Shown here one piece after another: positions 1-9,657 of a DNA stretch of 64,000 nucleotides (its first letter is position 1; each line of letters begins with the position of its first letter). The notes below the pieces were generated by a model, which had not been told where the DNA came from, ran no database searches, and worked only from the letters and a program-made list of their open reading frames with translations. Location of the stretch: NCBI RefSeq assembly GCF_000165735.1, contig NZ_GL538208.1, positions 296,682 through 360,681 of the forward strand, written 5' to 3'. This stretch comes from Megasphaera micronuciformis F0359 (lineage in GTDB: Bacteria; Bacillota; Negativicutes; Veillonellales; Megasphaeraceae). The translations under genes and the position numbers were made by a program.

Positions 1-66
1 TGCCCTGAACTTTGTCGCGTAGAAGTATATGAAACGCCGACCAATAAGGCGGCATACGAGGAATAA
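1..66 (+). CDS. queD: 6-carboxytetrahydropterin synthase QueD, C-terminal end only
   Basis: Only the last 21 codons and the stop are inside the window. The tail (ELCRVEVYETPTNKAAYEE) fits the conserved end of QueD/6-pyruvoyl-tetrahydropterin synthases, where a V-x-V-x-E-T-P-T strand closes the protein. QueD converts dihydroneopterin triphosphate, made by FolE, to 6-carboxytetrahydropterin in queuosine precursor synthesis. The gene ends 2 bp before queE and heads a run of four more pathway genes, which is the main support for such a short fragment. The family call from 21 residues alone would be moderate; the context raises it. Confidence 0.8.
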   Translation, partial: CPELCRVEVYETPTNKAAYEE

Positions 67-68
67 TC

Positions 69-722
69 ATGCGAGTTGTCGAAAAATTTGTGAGCATTAA
101 CGGCGAAGGACAACGTGCCGGCGAATTGGCTCTCTTCATTCGCTTTCAAGGCTGTAATCTGAGCTGTACCTATTGCGATACGGCTTGGGCCAATGAAGCG
201 GACTGTCCTTACGAGGAAGAATCGCCGCAGGAAATTGTCGACTATGCCTGTCGTGAAGGAGTGACGGACATTACCCTTACGGGCGGAGAACCGCTCTTAC
301 AAGAGGGGATAGATGAACTGATAGATCTCTTGTCTAAGCATGGCTTTCACGTAGAAATCGAAACAAACGGGGCCGTATCCCTTCTTCCGTTTTGCCAAAA
401 GCGACGACCGTCCTTTACGATGGACTATAAGTTGCCGGGCAGCGGTTGTGAAAAAGCTATGATGACGGGAAACTTCGCCATTCTTACCGAGAAGGATACG
501 GTAAAGTTCGTCGTTTCAAGTACAGAAGACTTACAAAAAGCGGAAGAAATCGCAACACGCTACGATCTTGTCAATCATTGCGCCGTATATATCAGCCCCG
601 TCTTCGGCTCCATCGACCCGGCGCAGATGGTAGACTTTATGAAACAGAGGCGACTCAACGGGTGGAGGCTGCAGCTTCAGCTCCATAAGTTTATTTGGGA
701 CCCTGAGAAAAGAGGAGTATAA
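69..722 (+). CDS. queE: 7-carboxy-7-deazaguanine synthase QueE (radical SAM)
   Basis: QueE rearranges 6-carboxytetrahydropterin to 7-carboxy-7-deazaguanine using S-adenosylmethionine and a 4Fe-4S cluster. The CX3CX2C cluster motif is visible as CNLSCTYCDT at about residues 29-38, followed by the SAM-binding TGGEPLLQ at about 71-78. The N-terminal F-x-S-I-N-G-E-G-x-x-x-G substrate-binding segment is also present. At 217 residues it is normal for the compact bacterial form. It begins 2 bp after queD and its stop codon touches the folE start, so it is translated as part of one operon. The ATG at 69 lies in the queD-queE junction and the conserved N-terminus starts a few residues later, so the start is secure. 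Confidence 0.95.
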   Translation: MRVVEKFVSINGEGQRAGELALFIRFQGCNLSCTYCDTAWANEADCPYEEESPQEIVDYACREGVTDITLTGGEPLLQEGIDELIDLLSKHGFHVEIETNGAVSLLPFCQKRRPSFTMDYKLPGSGCEKAMMTGNFAILTEKDTVKFVVSSTEDLQKAEEIATRYDLVNHCAVYISPVFGSIDPAQMVDFMKQRRLNGWRLQLQLHKFIWDPEKRGV

Positions 723-1292
723 ATGATAGACAAAAAAGCCATAGAAGAACATATTCGCGGCATCCTCGTCGCCTTGGGAGAAGACCCGGAAAGAGAAGGG
801 CTGAAGGAAACGCCCAAGCGTGTGGCGGACATGTATGAAGAAGTCTTCGCAAGTATCGGTGAGTCGAATGACGATATTGCGGTCCGCCTGGCCAAGACCT
901 TTGAAGACGAAGAGCAGACTGAAGATAAGGACCGTGTCGTCGTCATGAAGGATATCGATATGTTTTCTTTTTGTGAGCACCACATGGCACTTATGTACGA
1001 TATGAAGGCGACAGTAGCCTATATCCCCAAAGGGCGAGTCATCGGCCTGTCCAAGATTGCCAGAATTTGTGATGCCGTAGGAAAAAGGCTTCAGCTCCAG
1101 GAACGAATCGGCAGAGACATTGCGGATATTATGGCCAAGGCGACGGGAAGTGACGACGTGGCCGTTATTTTGACGGCATCCCACGCCTGCGTGACGACGC
1201 GCGGCATTAAGAACCGTAGTACGCGGACAAAGACGGTGGAACTAAGGGGACGTTTTAAGACGGATGCAACCCTTCAAGTTTATTTACAATAA
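723..1292 (+). CDS. folE: GTP cyclohydrolase I FolE
   Basis: FolE is the cytosolic homodecameric enzyme that turns GTP into dihydroneopterin triphosphate. That product feeds folate synthesis and, in this operon, QueD. The zinc-site signature FCEHHM is at about residues 82-87 and the second zinc Cys lies in SHACVTTRG near 158-166. The C-terminal TVELRGRF is typical. The length of 189 residues is the family norm. It starts directly after the queE stop with GAGGAG upstream, and queC follows after 11 bp. Its place in a complete preQ1 operon suggests that here it mainly serves the queuosine pathway. Confidence 0.96.
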   Translation: MIDKKAIEEHIRGILVALGEDPEREGLKETPKRVADMYEEVFASIGESNDDIAVRLAKTFEDEEQTEDKDRVVVMKDIDMFSFCEHHMALMYDMKATVAYIPKGRVIGLSKIARICDAVGKRLQLQERIGRDIADIMAKATGSDDVAVILTASHACVTTRGIKNRSTRTKTVELRGRFKTDATLQVYLQ

Positions 1293-1303
1293 AGGACGAT
1301 TAT

Positions 1304-1993
1304 ATGAAAACAGCAGTATTACTGAGCGGCGGTATCGACTCGACGACAGCTCTGGCACAGGCCGTAGACACGTACGGAGCTGAAAATGTCATAGCCCTTT
1401 CCGTACTCTACGGACAAAAACATAAAAAAGAACTGAATTGTGCTGAAAAAATTGCGAACTATTACGGCGTACGGCGAATCTCCTTTGATGTGAGCCCCTT
1501 ATTTTCATACAGTCACAACAGCTTGATGGAAAATTCGGATAAGGCCGTGCCGCAAACGAGCTATGCCGAACAAATTGAAGAAACAAAGGGGCAGTCGCCC
1601 GTAAGTACTTATGTACCCTTCAGAAACGGCATCTTCCTTTCCGCCGCCGCCGGCGTGGCTCTCAGCCTCGATTGCGAACGCGTCGTCTACGGCGCCCATG
1701 CGGATGATGCGGCGGGAGCGGCCTATCCCGATTGCTCGCCGGCCTTCTTCGACGCCATGAAAACGGCTGTTTACGAGGGTACGGGCGGTGGGATTACTCT
1801 GGAAGCTCCGTTCATTCACATGAATAAAGCGGACATTGTGGCTGAAGGCCTGCGCCTTCATGTACCGTACGAGCTGACCTGGTCGTGCTATGAAGGGGGA
1901 GACAAGCCCTGCGGCCTCTGCGGTACCTGTAGAGACAGAGAAGCGGCCTTTTCTGCCAACGGCACGATCGATCCCTTACTGAAAGGAAAATAA
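1304..1993 (+). CDS. queC: 7-cyano-7-deazaguanine (preQ0) synthase QueC
   Basis: QueC is an ATP-dependent PP-loop enzyme that converts 7-carboxy-7-deazaguanine and ammonia to preQ0. The PP-loop motif SGGIDSTT is at residues 8-15. Near the C-terminus, the Cys cluster in [16 protein letters not shown] (about 199-214) forms the structural zinc site of the family. [17 protein letters not shown] in the middle is the conserved substrate-side segment. The length of 229 residues is normal. The RBS-like AAAGGAC lies upstream of the ATG. The stop lies 1 bp before queF. Confidence 0.96.
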   Translation: MKTAVLLSGGIDSTTALAQAVDTYGAENVIALSVLYGQKHKKELNCAEKIANYYGVRRISFDVSPLFSYSHNSLMENSDKAVPQTSYAEQIEETKGQSPVSTYVPFRNGIFLSAAAGVALSLDCERVVYGAHADDAAGAAYPDCSPAFFDAMKTAVYEGTGGGITLEAPFIHMNKADIVAEGLRLHVPYELTWSCYEGGDKPCGLCGTCRDREAAFSANGTIDPLLKGK

Positions 1994-1994
1994 G

Positions 1995-2468
1995 ATGGAA
2001 AAATTGACACTCTTAGGCAATCAGAACGTGACCTATGCCAACGAATACAACCCGAAAATCTTGGAAGTCTTTGAAAACAAGCACCAAGACCACGATTACT
2101 TCGTTAAATTTAACTGCCCTGAATTTACGAGCCTTTGCCCCATAACGGGACAACCAGACTTTGCGACCGTCACCATTTCCTACGTACCGGATATAAAAAT
2201 GGTGGAAAGCAAAAGCCTTAAACTCTACCTCTTCTCCTTCAGAAACCACGGTGCCTTCCACGAAGACTGCGTCAACATCATCATGGAAGACCTGATAACA
2301 CTTATGGATCCCAAATACATTGAAGTATGGGGAAAATTCCTGCCTCGCGGCGGCCTCTCCATCGATCCGTACTGCAACTACGGAAAAAAAGGAACTAAGT
2401 GGGAAGACGTGGCCTTTAAACGCCTGGCCGAACACGACATGTATCCCGAAAAGGTGGATAATCGGTAG
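1995..2468 (+). CDS. queF: NADPH-dependent preQ0 reductase QueF (type I)
   Basis: QueF reduces the nitrile of preQ0 to the amine preQ1, which is then placed in tRNA by a transglycosylase not encoded here. The unimodular 157-residue form is recognised by [12 protein letters not shown] (about 48-59), which carries the catalytic Cys and Asp. [20 protein letters not shown] (about 72-91) carries the NADPH-binding segment. It is related to FolE in fold, so both tunnelling-fold enzymes occur in one operon. It is the last gene, followed by a strong terminator and then an insertion sequence. Confidence 0.96.
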   Translation: MEKLTLLGNQNVTYANEYNPKILEVFENKHQDHDYFVKFNCPEFTSLCPITGQPDFATVTISYVPDIKMVESKSLKLYLFSFRNHGAFHEDCVNIIMEDLITLMDPKYIEVWGKFLPRGGLSIDPYCNYGKKGTKWEDVAFKRLAEHDMYPEKVDNR

Positions 2469-2510
2469 ATGCTTGGGGATGTAGTGGGTCAATAATGTTA
2501 ATATGTGAAA

Positions 2511-2537
2511 AGCTCTCGCCTAGTGGCGAGAGCTTTT
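2511..2537 (+). terminator. Rho-independent terminator of the que operon
   Basis: A 10-bp perfect stem AGCTCTCGCC / GGCGAGAGCT with a TAGT loop is followed by a run of T. It lies 42 bp after the queF stop. An ISL3 element begins five bases after the T run. Confidence 0.9.
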
Positions 2538-2541
2538 TTGA

Positions 2542-3911
2542 GGCTCTTTTGCAAATGTTGGGGTCTAACTGATCAACAAGTTTCTTTGGCATCGAATACC
2601 CTCGTGTTCGATGCCATTCTTTTTGCTTAACAATAGGATACGAGTTCGGAAGTGCTCAAAGTGTCTAAGGCCGTAGCTTATTCGTTTCAATACTTTGACC
2701 TTGTTATTACATTCCTTCGTATAGCCTTTTGAAAAAGGTAGTAAGAACGCATTGGTTATCTGGCCTTTTCATGAAATAAAGGATGTGGAAAAGTTCCTAA
2801 ATTCCAGTAACTGAGATGTCTTTACACTCTGTAACCACCATTCTAAGTGGTACGTAATTCGTTCCTTACTCTGTCTTTTCAAGATATGAAGAAATTATTG
2901 TTTTAATTGGTATGCTTTTCTTAACTTATCGGAAATCCGTAAAATCTCTTCTAACTTAATAAGAGCGGCATCCATTAGGCGGCCGGGGCGCTTCATAAGG
3001 CTTCTTTTGTTGCTCTTTAGCGTGGCTGAATAGCGTACCAGCTTCTTTTGTTCGTGTTTTCCAACAACGGCAAACAGGGTATCGGTCACACAATATGGGC
3101 ATGGGGAAACAGGGGTTCCATAACAAGACTAAATTGGGAGAGATATCCACCACAATAAAGCGAACCGTCTGTCTTGTTTTCCGGCTATAGGCTGCGAAAT
3201 ACCGACACAGCGCATTCGTATACTTCTTTGATAAAATATCAATAACATGATGGCTATCCGGGTCGGTTAAGATTACCCGGTATTTCTGCCCGGCTGCATT
3301 GCCTCTAAACTCATCTATGCCCAAGACGGTCGGTAATTCTTTGGGTCGTGAAATAGAAATAAGGGAACAATACCGAATGACGGTAGTAACGGAAACGTGG
3401 CAAGCACGGACTATGGTTGTGTAGTTCAGCCCTCCATGTAACAGACGAAATATTTCGGAAATAGTCGTCATCCCTAATTGCTTATACCTCTGAATAAAGG
3501 GATTTTTTTCTGAAAATGAATGGGTACATTGAGGGCAAGAATATCTACGTTGTTTGTATTTAGCACAAATATGTAAACCATGAATACTCCCCAAATTTAT
3601 CGTACGGACTCGATAGTCTTTTATGTATTTCGTAGTATGCCCGCAATAAGGACAGGTATGCTCCGTAACAGGAAGTATCACTTCATAGACTAAGGAATTA
3701 TCTTTCTGGTAGGAATGGGTAATACATTCCCCTTTAATATTGAAGAAGGGTTGTATATAATCAATAGTAGGCATATGAGATCGCATCCTTTCTTTAGGGC
3801 TTGGACACTTTTATTGTAAAGCATGCGAACCTCATATGCTTTTGTTTTGCAAAAAAATAATGTTGAAGTCAGCACTTATTTGGTGTTGACCCAAACATTT
3901 ATTATAGAACC
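2542..3911 (-). mobile_element. ISL3-family insertion sequence, decayed
   Basis: Imperfect terminal inverted repeats bound the element: GGCTCTTTTGCAAATGTTGG at the left and GGTTCTATAATAAATGTTTG read inward on the other strand at the right. Both continue into GGGTC...AAC. It encodes a broken ISL3 transposase on the minus strand. The flanking octamers (TTTTTTGA and TGTAATAA) do not match, so no target duplication survives. It separates the que terminator from the ietAS-like genes. The ends are read by eye, so the exact boundary may be off by a few bases. Confidence 0.8.
2565..3786 (-). pseudogene. ISL3-family transposase, frameshifted
   Basis: The N-terminal half reads from 3786 and has the ISL3 zinc finger (CPYCGHT and CPQC about 30 residues apart), then a helix-turn-helix and the start of the DDE domain (LGIDEFRGNAAGQKY, then VVDISPN). 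Near 3090-3110 the frame is lost. The next stretch (RYSATLKSNKRSLMKRP) lies in another frame at 2895-3089. A third piece (KGYTKECNNKVKVLKR, then GLRHFEHFRTRILLL) lies at about 2630-2720 in yet another frame and is the conserved ISL3 C-terminus, ending at TAG 2565-2567. At least three lesions make it inactive. It can only move if helped in trans. Confidence 0.88.
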
Positions 3912-3993
3912 TGTAATAATAGAGGGGGTATCCACTAGAGAAAGACCCTTATAGGGTCAGAGAAAACCACTTGTTTAACGGGTGGACATAACT

Positions 3994-4044
3994 ATAATAA
4001 CAATAATTAAAAAATAATAACAAAAAAAATAGACTTGATAACAA
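3994..4044. repeat. Three ATAACAA-type repeats with about 20-bp period
   Basis: ATAATAACAA occurs at 3994-4003 and 4014-4023, and TTGATAACAA at 4035-4044. Start spacings of 20 and 21 bp place them on one face of the helix, directly upstream of the promoter of the ietAS-like pair. The region is very AT-rich, so chance similarity is possible. The parallel with four differently sequenced repeats before the second copy (62045-62120) argues for an operator. Confidence 0.5.
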
Positions 4045-4048
4045 AATA

Positions 4049-4078
4049 TTGAAAAAACAATTCGGCTTGATGTATAAT
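4049..4078 (+). promoter_or_regulatory. Sigma-70 promoter of the first ietAS-like pair
   Basis: A -35-like TTGAAA (4049-4054) and a perfect -10 TATAAT (4073-4078) are separated by 18 bp. The -10 lies 24 bp before the ATG at 4102, with AGGGGG as ribosome binding site. Confidence 0.65.
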
Positions 4079-4101
4079 GAATAAAATAGGGGGTGTATGG
4101 A

Positions 4102-5199
4102 ATGTATACTGAAATTTCCAAAATAATTGAAGGTGCGTTATCCGGAGACAAGGAAAAGGTCTTTAATTATTCTAAAATATTGGCCCAAAATTTAGAAAAT
4201 GATGGTGACTTAGCATTATCACGAAAAATAAATAATTTATTATCAAAAAAAAGAGGAGGAATACTGTCCTTAGATGCATTATCGTCTAGGCCTGTTGATG
4301 GTGAAAGCAGAATGGACATGGTGGATATTTGCTATCCAATTATTGATAGAAACAAATTAATTTTGAATAATGAAATTGACAACAAAATCAAGGAGTTTAT
4401 AAAAGGCTATGAAAATAGAGATAAATTATTAAAAGCTGGAATAGATGAACCTTGTACATTGCTTCTCTATGGTCCGCCGGGATGTGGTAAAACCTCAATG
4501 GCACAATATATATCTATGGAGACTGGACTTCCATTAATAACAGCAAGGTTAGATGGAATGATTTCATCTTTGTTGGGGAATACAGCAAAAAATATTAGGA
4601 AAATATTTGATTTTGCTTCAAGGCAAGAATGTATCTTGCTTTTAGATGAATTTGATGTAATCGCTAAAATAAGAGATGATAAAAATGAGACGGGAGAATT
4701 AAAAAGAGTTGTAAATAGCCTTATTCAAAATATAGATGTTTTTAGCAAAGATAGTATTATAATTGCAGCTACAAATCATCATGAATTACTTGATCCCGCT
4801 ATTTGGCGAAGATTTAATAGAGTTTTAAGTGTTAGTAAACCAACAGAACTTGAAATTAATAGTTTGATTCATACATGTATCGATACATCAAAATTTAAAT
4901 TTGATATTTCAGATAAGAAAATTGAGAATATATCAAGTTTGCTAATAGGATTAAGTCATTCTGATATTAACACTATAATGAATAATTCTATGAGAAGTTC
5001 CGTAATAAATGAAAAAAATAAGATTACATTATTTGATATTTTAAGGGAGGCATTTTTGTTCAAAAATCATTCAATAACTAGTGACATGGAGTTCCTTGAA
5101 TTTTTAATTCAAGGAAGAATGACTCATAGAGAATTGCAAAGTTGTGGATTTCCACTGAGAAGAATACAGATGGTTTCTAAAAAGTTAAGGGGTGAATAA
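4102..5199 (+). CDS. AAA+ ATPase of ietAS-like defence/stability system, copy 1
   Basis: This is a single-domain AAA+ ATPase of about 365 residues. Walker A is GPPGCGKT at residues 124-131. Walker B is LLLDEFD near 180-186. Sensor 1 is in AATNHH, and the arginine-finger region is AIWRRF. The last 35 residues (MTHRELQSCGFPLRRIQMVSKKLRG) look like a helix-turn-helix. The next gene, 2 bp downstream, is a subtilisin-like protease. This gene order is that of IetA-IetS, known as a plasmid stability pair of Agrobacterium Ti plasmids and reported as an anti-phage module. I chose ATG 4102 over the in-frame GTG at 4093 because AGGGGG is well spaced from it and copy 2 starts with the same residues. Codon use is AT-rich, unlike the que genes, which suggests transfer. 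Confidence 0.85.
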   Translation: MYTEISKIIEGALSGDKEKVFNYSKILAQNLENDGDLALSRKINNLLSKKRGGILSLDALSSRPVDGESRMDMVDICYPIIDRNKLILNNEIDNKIKEFIKGYENRDKLLKAGIDEPCTLLLYGPPGCGKTSMAQYISMETGLPLITARLDGMISSLLGNTAKNIRKIFDFASRQECILLLDEFDVIAKIRDDKNETGELKRVVNSLIQNIDVFSKDSIIIAATNHHELLDPAIWRRFNRVLSVSKPTELEINSLIHTCIDTSKFKFDISDKKIENISSLLIGLSHSDINTIMNNSMRSSVINEKNKITLFDILREAFLFKNHSITSDMEFLEFLIQGRMTHRELQSCGFPLRRIQMVSKKLRGE

Positions 5200-5201
5200 T
5201 A

Positions 5202-7535
5202 ATGAAAGAGAAATTGCCAATTAAATTTTTTTCTAAACGTGAAGAAGATAAACAAAGAGTAGAAGGTGGAGGTAAAAAAGAACTTCCTAAATTTGTTCTA
5301 AGTGGTAGTGAGTTAAATGAAAAATCTGCTGAATTGTCTCGAATGATTTTTGATGCGTTAGAAGAAGATTGGGAAGACAGAAACATACCAGTTATAATTG
5401 AAGCAAAATTAAATAAAGATGCTCATGCTAAAAGCCATAGAAAGAAAATTGAGAATATATTTTTTACTAATAAGAATAATGTTATTGGAGTTTCAGATGA
5501 AAATACTTTAATTGTTCGTGTAGATTCTCAAAAAGATGGAGCTAAAATTGAAGAAAAAATAACCGATGTTAAAAATAATGCATATGGTATTTCGGGTATT
5601 GACAATATCATTAAATATAAGCCTACTGCATATAAAACGGAAGGCGTCTCTAACTATAAGGTAAAACTTTTTAACTTCAATGAGTTTTCTGTTAACACGA
5701 GTCATAAAGCAAAATTTGAGATGCTCTTGAGAAATGAACATGTAGAATTCGTAAAAACAAATTATACGAAATCACTGATAATATATAAACTATGCAATAT
5801 ATCAAATTTGCAAGTGGATAAGCTTGTAAATAGCACATTATTTGACTTAGCAGAAGAATTTGTTCCTATGCCATATGTATCAATTAATTTAGATATTTTG
5901 AATAAAAAAGATGAAGTTAAAGTAAAAGAATATGATGCTGATAAAAAAAGTGAGATTGTCGGTGTTTTAGATAATGGAATATGTGGGATAGCCCCATTAA
6001 AGTCATGGATTTATGGAAATAGAAATTCCCCATATCCAAATGAATTAATATCGGCAAGTCATGGAACATTTGTTGCGGGTGTTATTACATATGGGGATGA
6101 GTTTCAAGGAGAAGAAGTTGTTGGGGCTAAAAATATAAGAGTCTTTGACGCTGCGATTTTTCCAGATACTCAAAAGGAAAGCATAGAAGAAGATGAATTA
6201 ATAGAAAACATTAGAGAGGTTATAAAAAATAACCATAAAGAAATAAAAATATGGAATTTATCAATAAGTATTGTTCGAGAAATATCTGAACAAAAATTTA
6301 GCGATTTTGCTATTGCATTGGATGATATTCAAGACGAATATAATGTCCTAATATGTAAATCAGCTGGAAATTGTGATAATTTTTCTAGAGGAGGTGCTGT
6401 TGGCAAATTACAAGAAGGAGCTGATTCCGTTAGATCATTGGTGGTTGGATCTATTGCAGATAAAAAAGAGTATGGTTGGATATCTGAGCCATATAACTTA
6501 TCGCCATTTTCGAGAAGAGGTCCAGGTCCTGCATATATAATAAAGCCTGATATTGTTCATTTAGGCGGTAATGCTGGAGTTAATTCACAAGGAGAGATTA
6601 TTCAAGGGGGAGTAAAATCATTTTCTAAAAATGGAGAGATTGCAGAACAAGCAGGCACTAGCTTTTCCACCCCTAGAGTAGCGGCTTTAGCTGCGGGATT
6701 ATTAAATGAAATGGATGAAGAATTTGACCCGTTGTTATTGAAAAGCTTAATAATTCATTCAGCTAATTATCCTAATAATACTGAAATATCAGAATTTGAA
6801 AGAACTAAATATCTTGGTTTTGGATTACCTAATACCGTTCATAACATATTATATAATACTCCAAATGAGACAACTTTAATACTGCGAGATGTTCTGCCAA
6901 AAGGGAGATTTATAGATATTAAAGACTTTCCTATGCCAGAATGCTTGGTAAAGGATGGGTTCTTTAATTTTCAGGCTATTGTAACACTTGTATATGATCC
7001 TATTTTAGATCCAACTCAAGGGTTCGAATATTGTCAATCGAATATAGATGTGAAGTTTGGTTCTTATGATGAAAAGGTACCTAGAGATACAAGTAAGAAT
7101 TGTATATTAAATCCGATTGGAAGGAATGGGGCTCAAAATATATTGGTGGGTTCATTATATAGCAAGGTCAAAATGAGAGAATCATCGAAAGAGTTTGCGT
7201 TAAAAGAAAGAATGTTAATTCAGTATGGAGACAAATATTATCCAGTAAAAAAATATGCAGTGGATACATCTGAGTTAACAGACGGGAACAAATTGAAATA
7301 TACAACTGCCGATAAAAAATGGTATTTAACAATAGATAACACTTATAGAAGTAGTATTGAAGATAGGGCAGTTATCGAGAATAGGGAATTAAGTCAAGAA
7401 TTTTGTTTAATCATCACAATTAAAGATCCAACTAATACTTGTAATGTTTATAATGGTATTACACAAAAACTCGATGAATATAATTTTTGGCACAATAATA
7501 TCAAAATATCAGAAAATATCAATATTAAGTTATAA
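5202..7535 (+). CDS. Subtilisin-like (S8) serine protease of ietAS-like system, copy 1
   Basis: This 777-residue protein has an S8 peptidase core. The catalytic Asp is in GVLDNGI (D257), His in ASHGTFVAG (H287), and Ser in GTSFSTPRVA (S487). The oxyanion Asn is in SAGNCDN (N390). About 240 residues precede the core, beginning LPIKFFSKREED, and about 270 follow it. No signal peptide is visible, so a cytoplasmic role with the AAA+ partner is likely. In the IetAS family the protease is the toxic effector and the ATPase restrains or directs it. That is family knowledge and was not shown here. It is AT-rich, shares the promoter of the ATPase, and converges on a relaxase remnant 29 bp away. The proteolytic target is unknown. 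Confidence 0.85.
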   Translation: MKEKLPIKFFSKREEDKQRVEGGGKKELPKFVLSGSELNEKSAELSRMIFDALEEDWEDRNIPVIIEAKLNKDAHAKSHRKKIENIFFTNKNNVIGVSDENTLIVRVDSQKDGAKIEEKITDVKNNAYGISGIDNIIKYKPTAYKTEGVSNYKVKLFNFNEFSVNTSHKAKFEMLLRNEHVEFVKTNYTKSLIIYKLCNISNLQVDKLVNSTLFDLAEEFVPMPYVSINLDILNKKDEVKVKEYDADKKSEIVGVLDNGICGIAPLKSWIYGNRNSPYPNELISASHGTFVAGVITYGDEFQGEEVVGAKNIRVFDAAIFPDTQKESIEEDELIENIREVIKNNHKEIKIWNLSISIVREISEQKFSDFAIALDDIQDEYNVLICKSAGNCDNFSRGGAVGKLQEGADSVRSLVVGSIADKKEYGWISEPYNLSPFSRRGPGPAYIIKPDIVHLGGNAGVNSQGEIIQGGVKSFSKNGEIAEQAGTSFSTPRVAALAAGLLNEMDEEFDPLLLKSLIIHSANYPNNTEISEFERTKYLGFGLPNTVHNILYNTPNETTLILRDVLPKGRFIDIKDFPMPECLVKDGFFNFQAIVTLVYDPILDPTQGFEYCQSNIDVKFGSYDEKVPRDTSKNCILNPIGRNGAQNILVGSLYSKVKMRESSKEFALKERMLIQYGDKYYPVKKYAVDTSELTDGNKLKYTTADKKWYLTIDNTYRSSIEDRAVIENRELSQEFCLIITIKDPTNTCNVYNGITQKLDEYNFWHNNIKISENINIKL

Positions 7536-7564
7536 AAGAACATTAAAAATGGGTAAGAAATTAA

Positions 7565-8550
7565 TTATCTCTCAATCTCCTTACCCATATAAATTCCATA
7601 ATTTTCTCGTATCTTGTAAAGCTTGTCCATAGTAGATTTTGAGGAAGAATACTCTTGCATGAGGGTATTCTTTTTTTTTGTAATTTATCAAGCTCAGCTA
7701 AAATATCTTTTGAATTTGGGAGCTTGGAATAGGATTTTTTAAGCTCTGAAAGAACATTTTTATATAGGGGAATCTGAGCTTTGTACTCTTCAAAAATGCA
7801 TTGTCAGATGGATTAGACTTATATTCCTTGTAGCATGTGCCCTGTATTTTTTAACGGTATGAACTTTCTTCATAGTAGTAGAATACATCTGCATTTCCTT
7901 ATCAATAGCCTTAATTTTCTTTTGGATATTTTGACTTTCATCCGCTGCTTTTTGAATATACTCGTCAAGCTGATTAACTGATTTAATGCCATGTTCTCTG
8001 ATATAAATAGCAGACTCAGCCATTGTATGGAGGTTATGTTTGGGTATCCAATATTCGTAGCATTTACTTTCCTTTACCTTTATATTGGTATTCATATTGA
8101 TGACATTTCTGATTCGTTTTTTGACAGATGGAGGTTTGATAGTTTGATTTTCTGTAATACGTTCTCTTAATCTTTCCTCCATATAGTCCTCACCAATCGT
8201 CTTAGCCCTTGTAAATCTCTGCGTATCTTTGGCTTAAAGGCTATATGTTTTCTATACTTTATTTCATAATCAAGCTCTGCCATTTTCTTTAGAAATTCTT
8301 CCCAATCCTTAGACTGTTTTATTAGACGAACAATGTCAAATTGAAGCCTGCTTTTCCAAGAAGTACCTTTCTTAGATTGTTCATTTTCATACCATGGCTT
8401 ACCATTTGTTTTGTACTTTCTCTTGTAGCTCTTGTAGAACTCATCAATCACAGATAGGTTGGTTTCTTTGTATTGCTTATCGCTTTGACACCTGATTTGA
8501 TGATAGCCTCTTTTGTTGGACTGATAGCACTTTCCTGTTACTGTAAGAGA
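7565..8550 (-). pseudogene. MobA/VirD2-like conjugative relaxase, truncated and frameshifted
   Basis: Pieces in three frames on the minus strand join to the C-terminal two thirds of a Firmicutes ICE relaxase. 8550-8225 gives NKRGYHQIR...LSVIDEFYKSYKRKYKTNG. 8215-7850 gives MEERLRERITENQ and HNLHTMAESAIYIREHGIKS. 7787-7565 gives EEYKAQIPLYKNVLSELKK and ends GIYMGKEIER-stop. Single-base losses near 8220 and 7800 explain the frame changes. The N-terminus with the catalytic Tyr/His region is missing, cut where an IS481-like element begins at about 8561. The remnant shows that the ietAS-like pair came in on, or next to, an integrative conjugative element. Confidence 0.8.
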
Positions 8551-8560
8551 ACAGGACATA

Positions 8561-9574
8561 TGTGACAAAGAAATAAAAAATAAGAAGGAACTCTGTTATA
8601 ATGCAAGTGACCAAACCAACAAGATAACAGGAGACCCTTCTTATGAGACCTATTATAACCGAAGAACTGAGACTTCGTAAACGGATATGTGAATTTGCCA
8701 TTAAGCATGGAAACAATGCAGAGGCAGCTCGGTGTTATCATACGAGCAGATAATAGGCACAACGGTGGTTAAAAAGATACGATGGAACCCTAGATTCGTT
8801 GAGACCTTTAAGCCGAAGACCGCATACACAGCCCAACCAACACACGACAGCCGAATTAGCTATAGTTCGTCAGATGAATACGCGATATCGTCACGAGGGG
8901 TTGGCTCAAGTATACGTAGAGTCGTGTAAACGGGGATATACTCGTTCATATGGATCCATGTGTAGGCAAATACGTAAGCATCAGTTCACGGTAAAAAAGG
9001 TCAAGAATTTCCCCAAAAGTAAATGGAAGCCGGACGTAGTATCGTATCCGGGTGAGAAGGTATAAAATATGTTCCCCGGGAATGTATCGAGGAAAACCCG
9101 AATGGGACGCAGTACTATCAGGTTACAGCCATTGATGAATATTCAAGGAAACGAGTGGCGGCTATTGTTGATGAAAAAAGAGTTACTCATACGAGTGAGT
9201 TCTTGTTGACGTTGGAATCCAAGATAGGATTTAAGATAAGCACTGTACAAACAGATAATGGCAGGGAGTTTACGAATATGGGAATCAGTGAACGAATCTG
9301 TCAGTTTGATGTGGTAGCGCAATGGCTAAAGATAGAACATAAAACGATTCGACCGTTCTCGCCGTGGCAAAACGGCAAGGTTGAGCGTAGCTACAGACGA
9401 GACAGAGAGCACTTTTATAATCGTAGCTTTAGAACGATAGAAGCCCTTTGAAAAGCTCATAAACGGTATATTAGCCGCTATAACAACATCGTACAACGGA
9501 TACTTGGATTTAAATCACCCAATGAACTGGTGACAGAATTCTTCTTAGCTCATTCTGCATGAGCCCTTGTCACA
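8561..9574 (+). mobile_element. IS481-like insertion sequence, inactive
   Basis: Terminal TGTGACAAAG (8561) and its inverted partner CCTTGTCACA (ending 9574) bound a transposase remnant. The similarity continues a few bases outward (GACATA versus GACATT read inward), so the true ends may be near 8555 and 9580. The element cuts the relaxase remnant on its left and lies about 15-20 bp from the first small-RNA repeat block on its right. Confidence 0.72.
8643..9562 (+). pseudogene. IS481-like integrase-core transposase, broken
   Basis: Reading from ATG 8643 gives a helix-turn-helix region (CEFAIKHGNNAEAARCYHTSR). It is interrupted by two consecutive stops (TAA TAG at 8751-8756) and continues in frame as AQRWLKRYDGTLDSL. 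At about 9062 a deletion and frame change removes the residues between GEKV and KYVPREC. In this family that gap holds VQID with the first catalytic Asp. The second Asp is in VQTDNGREF, and the Glu in SPWQNGKVERSYR is intact. A further stop lies at about 9449 before GFKSPNEL. The gene cannot give active enzyme. Confidence 0.85.
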
Positions 9575-9657
9575 AATGTCTTGATACACTACATTATTTT
9601 GGAACGAAAACATGACTTCCTCTTGACGTATTCTTATGAGAGTGGTTATACTGATCT

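Noticed and set aside
2013-2492. Minus-strand open frame of 159 codons opposite queF
   Set aside because: It is a reverse-complement shadow of a strongly conserved gene, with no family signature of its own.
3943-3958. GACCCTTATAGGGTC palindrome before the first ietAS-like promoter
   Set aside because: Short and lacking a T run; 90 bp from the promoter with no partner near copy 2, so no function is claimed.
7549-7588. ATGGGTAAG/CTTACCCAT inverted repeat after the protease gene
   Set aside because: The loop is 22 bases and there is no T run; part of it codes for the relaxase end. Not listed as a terminator.
7647-7679. Hairpin with T run that looks like a terminator after the ietS-like gene
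   Set aside because: Read on the minus strand the same bases encode the relaxase C-terminal part (LQKKKNTLMQEY), so the A/T run is coding sequence of the remnant.
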